The translations under genes were made by a program, and so were the position numbers. A stretch of 64,000 nt of DNA from Filobasidium wieringae (taxonomy: Eukaryota; Basidiomycota; Tremellomycetes; Filobasidiales; Filobasidiaceae), in the NCBI GenBank assembly GCA_001600055.1, contig BCIV01000017.1, forward strand, positions 124,001 to 188,000, read 5' to 3'. The notes below the pieces were generated by a model. The model was not told the origin of the DNA, made no database searches, and saw only the letters and a list, made by a program, of their open reading frames with translations. Numbering within the stretch: the stretch's first letter is position 1; every line of letters begins with the position of its first letter. Positions 21,741 through 30,044 of this stretch are shown piece after piece.

Positions 21741-23711
21741 CGTGTCAGAGTGTGAGTGAGGGCGAGAGTGTGAGCGAGAGCGAGAGTGAGTGGTGGCGGT
21801 GTAAGATGTTTCCACGCTAAAGTGGGTGCACTCGTGTTTTGTGTATTTGCGATTTGATGTGAACGACGAGGTTCGACGTTCAACTGTGCGTGAGAAAGGG
21901 ATCCAATCACCCGAACAGGCCAACAGGCTTCGTTTCGTGTTTCCTTCTTTTGCTGTGCCAGTCAGTGCCAGTCACCGGTCAACACTCTGATGACTCGCTG
22001 ATGAGTGACAAGTGAGCAAATGAGCGAGTGATGATGACTGATCTGACGATCCGACGATCAACGCGATCTTATGCTCCGGACGAAATCCACACCCGCAAAG
22101 TCCGTCTCCACAAAGTCGTGGGGCTGGCGTATCTGCAACGGTAGATCCCTCCCCGGCAAGCGCAAGCTAGGTTCCCCCTGATCGTCCTCCCTTGTGACAG
22201 TGACAGTGATGTAGATCCAAAGGACCTCGAATACGCGAATACCCTGATCGCCTGATCGCCTGATCAACAACCTGAATGCCAATCAGGGTCGACCTGTCCT
22301 ACCCGTCTGCCCGAGTGCCCGTGTGCCCGAATGAGCGAGCGAAAGACCCTCGATTTCTCGATTTCTCAAACTTCCAAATCCTCCCCGTCGTACAAGGCGT
22401 GCGAGGCGTGCAAAGAGCAAAGAGCAAAACAGTCCCTCCCCTTTCCCTCCGCTCGTGTCTTTAATCTCGTTCGTTCGTTCGGATCGATTACCGATTACCC
22501 TCGGAACGCGAACCGACACCGGACGACAACAACTGATATTTGATCCGATATGAACCGGAACGAAACTGACGATCACCTCCTTCCGTTCCCAAAAAGTTTC
22601 AGGTCCCTTGTGTCCGTGCGTGGGCCGGTCTGAAACGTTCTGAAACGTTCGACGAAGGAAGATTACTGAACTATAGGGTGGGTGGGGGGAAGGGTGGGGA
22701 AGTTCTTTCCTCTGTCCTCCTTGGGCTTCTTGAGCTTTGTTCAGTTCTCGACCCGTGTGATGCGTGATCCGTGATCTAAGTTCTGTGTTCTGTGTATGTG
22801 GGGCTTTGAGACCCGGGGAAAAGAACGGGACGGTAGTCCCGGACGAAGAGAGATCGATCGACAAGACCGATGATCGGATCGAGAGAGAAAGAGAGCGAGA
22901 AGAAAACCTTCAGTCCTTGGGTCCGAGCTTGCGGTCCGAGCTTGACGATGAACAAGCGAACGATGAATAGATCCCGTAAAGATCTGAAACCCTCTTGCTT
23001 CGATTGCTTCGATTGCGTCTTGATTCTTGATTCGAAAGCGAACGAAGATCCAGGACGATCTGATTCCCAAAACCCTGTTTAGGAAAACTGGGTGATCCTA
23101 GAAGTCAAGTAGGATTCCTAGAGTACGAGTGATAGTGGTACCAGTAACTCCAGTAGTGGTATCGATGGTCGATGATAGAGTAGAGCGGTAAAGCAGTAAG
23201 AGGTAAAGAGATATTCAAGAAGAGGGTATAAGGGTATAAACCACCGCACAGAGCGCACTTGAAAGAAAGAAAAACCCAAAGAACCCCAACTAATTGAAGT
23301 AAGCGAGGTTTCTCGTCCGTGCATCCAAAACGACCAAACGAGCCGATTATTCCAGCGACCAGTGAGCTGGTTCAATGATCCCTCAAGACTGAGTGAGAAG
23401 ATGCAAGATGGGTTATCGATATTCCCCCAGTCAAGGCTGAACTGAACTGAACCTGGCGAACTGGGCTGGGCCTATATTGGGAAAGAGAATCGGGTACGGT
23501 TTTCGGTTCCGTCGCGCGAAATTCGCCAAGCACGAGATTTCAGATTTTGGGTATGGGAATATGGAATATGGAATAAAGGCGAGGGCGAGGCGGGGTTGCA
23601 TGTTGCAGTCGAGCTGGTGTGGAAATGGGGAGGTATGGGGGAGATCATGATGATCGTTCATTCGCTATTCGGTTCCATCTAATTCGATACAGTTTTCAAA
23701 ACCAATCCAGA
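21741..23711. other. Long gene-free leader upstream of the KH gene
   Basis: Almost 2 kb lies between the KH start and the UVE1 stop (23712). It holds many short direct repeats: TGA-rich repeats near 21980-22050, TCGTTCG near 22470 and TCTGAAACGT twice near 22630. The longest open frame (22283-22864, minus) begins with TTG. I read it as the KH gene's extended promoter and 5' UTR plus UVE1's 3' flank. Confidence 0.5.
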
Positions 23712-26485
23712 TCAATCCAGATCCATCTCGCTCGCACTATCCGGCGACTCTTTGTAACTCCCTCCCTTCCCTGCAGACTTCCTTCCCGTCCTCCTCACAC
23801 TCCCGTTCGTCTTCATACTGAGGACCGTCCGGTCCGTCTCCTCTGCCGAGAAATCCGAGCCGTGGGCATCTGCATCGGCCGACTCGGACGAGGAGAGTTC
23901 AGGTTCGGATTCAGGTTCGGGCTTGGTCGTCATCGTCTTGCCCCTCTTCGGTGTGGATTTCTTGCCGTCGCCGGTAGGTTTCTTGGGTGCGGGTTTGTTC
24001 CCCCCCTGATCCTCATCCGCCGTCCCCTCATCCGTCTTCTTCCCCTTATCCTTGTCCGCCTTGATCCTCTGTCTCTGTTTCAGATTCATCGGGGTAGGGT
24101 GTTTCATCGCCCACGCATCCGTCTCCCCCGTCTCCTCATCCACCGCCTCCTCCCCCTTCCTCTTCACCTCCCTCTTCTTCGGTCGTAACCATTCCTCCAT
24201 CCCGGGGGGCCAATACACCCTTCCCTCCTCCCCACCCATCCCGACCTCTTCCTCGGGGATCAAACGTTTAGGAGGATCCTCCGGTTCTTCAGGCTCGATG
24301 AGGGAAGGATCGGCAGCTTCCGCCGCCAGTTGTTTCTTCGTCTTCTTCTTCCCCTTCTTCGGCTTGCGCGGTTCAGGCTTGTTATCGTCGTCCCGTTCAT
24401 AAGGGATGATATTGTTGAACGTATCCCACCCGGGCAACTTGAACGTCCTCATCAGTTCAAACACGGCTTGTTCCTAGACGCACGGAAGCACAGGAAAAAT
24501 GATCAACTGGTGCACCTTTACAATGTCGAACGAACCCATCCCGCGGAACTCACCTTGTCCTTGGCCTCGATCATCAGATCCATATCGTCCGCACAGGGAG
24601 GAAGCGTAGCCGGTCTGGGATTATGTTTCCTCCTCTCCCTCCCCGTCACCGCCTCGGGGCAAGGTTCCGAGTAATGCATCTTCTGCGTGATCCCCTTCTT
24701 CGTCCAGGTGGCTTTTATCCGGGGATAAAGGTCCATGATCTCCTTTGTCCCTTCCCGGATCTGGGTGGGGTCGAAGATGATGTTATGATGGTGATAATCC
24801 AAGACCATAGGGATATTGAGTTCTTCACAGACCGGAAGGAGGTCGTGGACGCTCCAGGAGACGTCATCGTTCTCCAACACGAGACGTTTCTTCACCCCGT
24901 CCGAAAGCTTGTTATAGTTGTCCTTGAAGCGTTGCAAGGTGGCCACTTTATCACCAAACACTCCGCCCAGGTGGAGAATCATCACGGCGTCCCTATCGAG
25001 TTGCTCGGGCATGTTCAAAAGGGATAACATCTCGGCGTGATATTCCAGATCTCGGACGGCATTGTCGATGACTTGTTGCCGAGGAGATCCCAGTTGAGTG
25101 AACTGAGACGAATGGACAGAGAGAAATCAACACCCCTATCGTACTCCCAACCACCTCTACTCCACGTCAAAACTCACCTGACCCGGATGAGTGGTCAACC
25201 GACAATTCAGCTCCCCCGCGACCTTCCCTACCTCCCCTAAAACCTCCTTGGCGAAAGGCTCCAACGTATACCCGTACTCATCATGACTAGCGAAAGGGAA
25301 CATCTCGCTGCTCAACCTCATGAACCTGATCCCATACTTGGCGTTCCATCGGATCATCTTGATCACGTCCCTAGCGTTCGCTACGCCTAGGGATTCAACG
25401 TATTTCCGACCCCTCTCGATAGAGGCGGGTTGCGTCTTGTCCGGTCTGTTTTTGGTAGGGTGTTCAGGCTGAGTGGGGTCCGCAAGGGGGTGTCGATGTT
25501 CGAGGATACTAGCGATCCGACATGTCCTACTGGCGAATACGGGCGGGTTGGAGAATCTCAAATAGGTATTCAGACATGCGTATCCCAGTCGACCTTTCCA
25601 GGGTAGAGGTAGGTAATCTGAATGGATGGGAGGTGGTCTTCTGGCTTCCAGCTTGACCGTTTCCGCATCATCCTTGGGGGTGTCATCACCATCAGGATCT
25701 TCCCTCGTCCCACCAGCCTCCTCCCCATCGGTGTTATCTTCCTTCTTGACTGCCCGACGTTCTGCCGCTTGTGCAGCGACGAAAGCTTTGATCTCGTCCG
25801 AACCCTTCTTGGCCGCTTTGCTCGCTTTCGTCGGTGCCTTTCTGGATTTCTTGGTGGGTGGTTGTTGATCCTCCCGAATGGAAGAGAGAGGAGAATCTTC
25901 CCTCTTCACTTGATCCTCGATCGCCTTGTCCGAGACCTTGACGACCGGTTCTTTCGTCTTCCCCGCTCGCGCTCTCCCCTTCGTCTTCGATTTCGAAACA
26001 GGTTCCTCCATCTCCTTCTCATCATCCGCTTTGATCTGCTCGTCCCCAGTCCCAGAGACTTTCCCAACCTCGAACTCTTCCGTTATCTTCTCCCCCTCAT
26101 GAGTGATCTCGTCCGCATCGGGGGAAGCGCGTAGGGCAGACTTCGCATCCAAAATCTCAGGGTTCTTATCCGGATTGACTACATTCGCCGACCCGGCCTG
26201 TACGGGGAAATCCTCCCCGGCCTTTTCTAGGACAAAGTTGGGTGGGGGCGTGAGGTCTTTAGGTAGAGAAGTGAAATCCACTTTAGCGGGTTCGGCTCGC
26301 TTTCGTTTGCCGCTTCCTTTAGGTGGCATTATTTTGATCGTTGTTGTTGCGGTTGTTTTACTGGTGGGCGAGTTGGGAAGGATGACTCGGAGAGGAGGAG
26401 GTCTGATATACGTCTGCAGAGGACGGGAGAAAGGGGTGATGAACGGTCGAGCTTGTTTCAGGAGATGTATTCTAGGTAATAGCAT
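23712..26485 (-). CDS. UVE1: UV-damage endonuclease (UVDE/Uve1), with mitochondrial-type N terminus
   Basis: This endonuclease nicks DNA 5' of UV photoproducts and other distortions, starting alternative excision repair. The N-terminal ~50 residues are basic and Ser/Thr-rich without acids (MLLPRIHLLKQARPFITPFS...), as in mitochondrial presequences. An internal ATG at 26327-26329 (M53, MPPKGSGKRKRAEP) would give a nuclear-looking form. After ~240 disordered, acidic/Lys residues the TIM-barrel core starts at GRLGYACLNTYLRF and includes RKYVESLGVANARDVIKMIR. RLSSEMFPFASHDEYGY, LTTHPGQ, AVMILHLGGVFGDK, VLENDD and VLDYHHHNI follow, holding the metal-binding His/Glu/Asp residues. HYSEPCP, a C-terminal MIEAKDKEQAVFELMR and a long Lys-rich tail complete it. 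Three exons, about 830 residues. The C-terminal extension is longer than in bacterial UvsE. Confidence 0.95.
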
Positions 26486-27061
26486 GAGTCGAAGCCGGGG
26501 TGTGCGTGGTTGTAGAAGTCGAAGGTGACCTACTCACCAGATCACCAAGGGTACTGAAAATCCCTCGTCACGGCTGTTTTTCGCTGTGGAAGAGGTCGAA
26601 CCCGCTCGAAATGAAGAAAGTGACGTTCGAGCTGCTCGATCGAACTTTATCGATCAAATCGCGCGATGACGTATATTTCGCTAATCAACGGCTGGCGTGG
26701 AGTATCACCTCAACCTGAACAACCTGAAACATCCGGTACTGGCTCCTATTTCCTGATCGTCGCAGATGGGAATAGCCGAATTACCACTTTGCCGAACTGT
26801 TTGGTCGAGCAGACCTTGCCACTTTCCATGTGATAATACCTGAATCGCAAAAGACCACCCGTGAGAAACCTTTGTCGTCCTTTCATCTTCTCCGCGTCTC
26901 GTGACGCCGCCGGCGTCGCCATAAGCTGCACATCGTCACACATTATTCCACCTCAAGAATATGTTCGTGTTGTGAATGTGAATAAGCGGTAGGTTTACCT
27001 ATCGTGTGCCAAATTTCCAATACGTCGTCGTGCTTCTTACAGAAACACCAGTAACAACCTC
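26486..27061. promoter_or_regulatory. Divergent upstream region of UVE1 and the first orphan paralog, with GATC elements
   Basis: The 576 bases lie between the two divergent starts. TCGATCGA at 26636-26643 and ATCGATCA at 26649-26656 form a close pair of GATC-core motifs about 150-170 bases upstream of the long UVE1 ATG. Such motifs are bound by white-collar-type light regulators in fungi. A 65-codon ATG frame (26746-26943, minus) has no recognisable match and I do not call it a gene. Confidence 0.4.
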
Positions 27062-27718
27062 ATGTCAGTCCCATCCACTATCTCGGCCAACCCATCGTCC
27101 GCATCAACCGATGCGTCTGGACGTCTGTCTGGGAGCCACGCCTCTCATAACAGTGGAAGCTCGGCTTCCGACACAGGTTCAGATGAACCAACTAGTGGAG
27201 AAACCGTCATTACAAACGATGAAGTCATCGACCTCGGATCAGATAAGTGGGAGCGCGAGAGGGAAACCTTCCGTGAGGAAACAAGATTGCCACTCTATCA
27301 ATGGCATTTGCTGCGAACTGGAGATATCTCTATGAATTCCGATGAATATCGAGACAAAACGGTAGAATACCTGGCCATAGCGATCAAGGCTTACGAGGAG
27401 AGGGACAAGAAACTCCACGAAGATTGGGAAAAGGGTTTTCTCTCGGCGATGCAAGGGACGAAGGCATTCCCGACTGATCTCTATAACGAACCGAGCATGG
27501 ATGTCATCTCCGAGGCCTATTCTAATTGGGGCGTGAAAGTAGGCAGCCGAAAGGATGTTATATTCCTTCATCTAGCGACCTGCTTGATAGAAGCAGTTCT
27601 CGCAGGGGGAAGCACGGAAGATTTCCGACTGCCACCCAAGTCACTTGACTGGAGACTTGTGAATCTTGTGGATGGGCATCCACTGGATGCATTTGAGAGT
27701 CGATTTGAGAGTAATTGA
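27062..27718 (+). CDS. Undescribed Ser-rich family protein, paralog 1
   Basis: This single-exon gene encodes 218 residues of no family that I recognise. The first ~60 residues are Ser/Thr/Gly-rich and probably disordered (SASTDASGRLSGSHASHNSG). The rest is acidic/basic helical sequence, including YLAIAIKAYEERDKKLHEDW, EKGFLSAMQGTKAFPTDLYN and FLHLATCLIEAVLAGGS. It aligns by eye with the gene at 28907: W-x2-x-FL-x-x-x-QG is shared (DWEKGFLSAMQG versus AWKGKFLAVVQG), then a D-x-x-SE block and a helix L-x-x-x-CLIEAVLA versus LEVICYLATALA. No signal peptide, membrane span or catalytic motif is evident. The lack of introns is unusual for this window. It lies divergent to UVE1. Confidence 0.72.
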   Translation: MSVPSTISANPSSASTDASGRLSGSHASHNSGSSASDTGSDEPTSGETVITNDEVIDLGSDKWERERETFREETRLPLYQWHLLRTGDISMNSDEYRDKTVEYLAIAIKAYEERDKKLHEDWEKGFLSAMQGTKAFPTDLYNEPSMDVISEAYSNWGVKVGSRKDVIFLHLATCLIEAVLAGGSTEDFRLPPKSLDWRLVNLVDGHPLDAFESRFESN

Positions 27719-27989
27719 GCTCGAAAGAGCGAGCTGATCAAGTGAGTATGGACATAATTTCCAGAAGCGATCGTTCATAACTCATCTAACGAGGGTTGAT
27801 TTACACTTGATTGACAGAGGAAGATAAGTCTGAAAAATGGAATCAATGAGCGGATATCAGATGTTGGAGTATATTGTGCAGAGAAGAAAATGAAGAGCAA
27901 ATTATGTGTTGTATGGTAGTCGCAAGAAGGGCTCGATCTTCGCTCAGCTATAACATTACATCTCAGGGGCGGGTTCGAGGAACTTTAAT

Positions 27990-28590
27990 TCATTGACTTC
28001 CCATATCCCTTCTAGAGGCTCCCGGCGGAACGTTTGTAGCTATCAGAGCTTTCGTGAATACGATGATCGGAAGGCAAAGACTCGCGAGAGTCTCAGGGTC
28101 TCCGTTTATCCCGGAAAGCTTTTCTGCGTCTTATCACGCCGTATGACCATGCAGTGAGACCTTTAGTCACAGTCAATACTACCAAATGAGGTATGTTGTG
28201 CAGTAAATCTTTATCAAAGTAACGACGCTACGTTCCAGCAAACTACTGGGACGTCCAGAAAGCTCGATAAGAATCCAACCCTGCCTGTCAGGAACGACGG
28301 CCGATAACCTGCACCAGGTCTCGGTTAGAACCAGAAATCTCGTTGTGAACGGGATTATGCTTTCGAATGTATTGACAAAAATAGTCTCAAGTGAACTCTT
28401 CTTGGGGTGCTATAGACAAGGCTCTGGCTTCGGCGTCAAGAGTTACCTTTGGCCGCCACCGCGTCAAAAGACTGAACCGGCGCGTTCACTCATGTCTCTC
28501 GATAGTTTCGGTTTCTCCCCCTGACCTTTCCGAGAAGGCTGGCAAAGCGATCACAGAGATTCAGATTGAACTGCTGATACTAGTTTTCAT
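27990..28590 (-). pseudogene. Decayed or unresolved coding locus between the paralogs
   Basis: The minus strand shows strongly protein-like segments without a continuous frame. From the ATG at 28588-28590 one frame reads ISVIALPAFSERSGGETETI and RPKVTLDAEARALSIAPQEE with three in-frame TGA codons. A second frame then gives TETWCRLSAVVPDRQGWILI and SLLERSVVTLIKIYCTTYLI, ending at TAG. The same frame later gives EKLSGINGDPETLASLCLPI and KALIATNVPPGASRRDMGSQ before TGA 27990-27992. A gttcac..gaaag intron could join the first two parts, but no splice that I found joins the rest in phase, and the early TGAs are not flanked by good sites. I favour a degraded gene. The family is unknown. Confidence 0.42.
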
Positions 28591-28906
28591 ACAACTTGCA
28601 AAGCCAATTAGTCATTGACCTAAATTACTCAGCTCGCAAGTGGCGCTCGTAACGATGCGGAAAAGATATCAGCCAGCAGCCTTCCTTTCATGCCAAAGGT
28701 CTCTCCGTGTTTCCCTCGACAGAAAGGTGACGTATGGAAAAGCCTTCTCACAAGAACCAGGCCGATGCTATATGCATATATATGTCGACGTACACAACGC
28801 CTCAGTAGCATCGTCCGCCATCGCAAGTCGCCTTTGTTGTCAACGTTGCCGATTTTACGCCGTACACTTACCTTGTCAATCATTGACAACAAGCCAGCCG
28901 TGAGAT
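28591..28906. other. Intergenic upstream of paralog 2
   Basis: The 316 bases contain a TATA/ATGCATATATATG palindromic stretch near 28770-28785, about 125 bases before the ATG at 28907, which could act as its core promoter. A minus-strand ATG at 28819-28821 (MADDATEAL) might belong to the broken locus on the left. Nothing else was recognised. Confidence 0.35.
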
Positions 28907-29641
28907 ATGCTCTCTCGAGTATCTTCTATCTCATCTAGTGCAGCATCTACAAATTCTCTTAGCACGGTCGCGGCGTCAGATCAGGATATGAATCAATCGA
29001 GTTCAATCAGGTCAATGTTCAGCTCGTTGTTTGTTTCCAATCGACCCCTGTACCCATCTCATATTCAGTACTATGGGATCAAAGGAGATGGTACATGGGG
29101 GCCTTCCGACCAAAAAGTGGGGCCTCACACGCAGAACATGCTCGACAAGCAAAATTGTTCGCCAGGCTTGTCCGAAAACCATAAATTCAGCTCACAATTA
29201 TTGAAGTTCGAAAAAAAGCTGAAGCGAAGACTGAAGGGAATATTTGACCAAGCCAGCTTGGATCCCCATCTCTGGGATCCTAAATCCGAGGCGTTTTTGA
29301 GCTTGGCGGAGAAGATATGGAACGAGACGGTGAAAACCGATGCAAGTGTACACTCTGCCTGGAAAGGCAAATTCCTCGCGGTCGTACAAGGAAAGGAGTT
29401 TATCGTAGACCGCTTAACTCATAAGGGCGACTGGGTGTTCGATATATCGAGTGAACAGGCCAGGTGGGAACTCTTACAGAGAATGCCGCTCTCGACTGAG
29501 TGTTGGTTGCTTGAGGTCATCTGTTACCTAGCAACAGCTTTGGCAGCAATTAAACCAGAACTTTGGGAAAATGAACCAAGGAAGAAAGATGACCGGGTGG
29601 CTGACGGCCGCGAGAAACGTCATTGCTTATGGGCGGAGTAA
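28907..29641 (+). CDS. Undescribed Ser-rich family protein, paralog 2
   Basis: This single-exon gene encodes 244 residues (ATG 28907, stop 29639-29641). The N-terminal ~45 residues are Ser-rich (SSISSSAASTNSLSTVAASD), the middle is basic (KFEKKLKRRLKGIFDQASLD), and the C-terminal half holds the region shared with the gene at 27062. The shared features are AWKGKFLAVVQGKEFIVDRL, VFDISSEQARWELLQRM and the hydrophobic helix CWLLEVICYLATALAAIKPE. Identity is low but order and spacing match, so the two are likely old duplicates. No known domain, signal peptide or enzyme motif is visible. The Cys/Trp-rich helix might pack in a small helical domain. Function unknown. Confidence 0.72.
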   Translation: MLSRVSSISSSAASTNSLSTVAASDQDMNQSSSIRSMFSSLFVSNRPLYPSHIQYYGIKGDGTWGPSDQKVGPHTQNMLDKQNCSPGLSENHKFSSQLLKFEKKLKRRLKGIFDQASLDPHLWDPKSEAFLSLAEKIWNETVKTDASVHSAWKGKFLAVVQGKEFIVDRLTHKGDWVFDISSEQARWELLQRMPLSTECWLLEVICYLATALAAIKPELWENEPRKKDDRVADGREKRHCLWAE

Positions 29642-30044
29642 GAGACATCTTTGTAAAGCATACATATCTCAGATTGATATAACCAAGGGGATATGATGTA
29701 TACTCTGCCTATATTCAAGCTATCGGTCGTCGCAGGTCGCACGTAAGGCGCGAGAGACCGCGTCCAGGCGATTGCAGCTGATTTATTCTTCCCAAGCTGA
29801 ATGGCCCAAGATCAAATTGAGATGGCGCTCTGTGTTCGTTATCTAGCGAAAGGAGACGTCGCTGAGCAATGTGCAGTCGCCTGTGCAAATAGATTCCTTC
29901 CATACAGAACGCCTTGACGCAGCCTCACGTTCTTATCGGATCCCCGAGAGCTTGTGAGTCCATGGATTCAACCATATAATCATGGAAGTGACAATAACAG
30001 GATACAACCAAAGTATTATTGTGCATATGCAAATGCTCTGAGTT
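29642..30044. other. Intergenic 3'-3' region
   Basis: This stretch lies between the convergent ends of paralog 2 and the homeodomain gene. It holds likely 3' UTR sequence and an octamer-like ATGCAAAT near 30027-30034. A 62-codon minus frame (29715-29903) has no support. Confidence 0.45.

Noticed and set aside
21188..21910. 240-codon minus-strand frame in the KH gene 5' region
   Set aside because: It lies in another frame of the same strand over the His/Ser-rich KH exon 1; composition is a frame-shifted repeat and the KH frame joins the downstream exons.
22283..22864. 193-codon minus-strand open frame in the KH leader
   Set aside because: It begins with TTG rather than ATG, has low-complexity composition and no family resemblance, and lies in promoter-like sequence.
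23619..24188. 189-codon plus-strand frame opposite UVE1
   Set aside because: It is Arg/Leu-rich antisense shadow of the Lys/Glu-rich UVE1 tail.
26746..26943. 65-codon ATG frame between UVE1 and paralog 1
   Set aside because: No family features, no clear splice partner and a position inside a divergent promoter; not called, though a tiny gene cannot be excluded.
27960..27980. GGTTCGA-like B-box resembling a tRNA
   Set aside because: No matching A box, cloverleaf or anticodon stem can be drawn around it.
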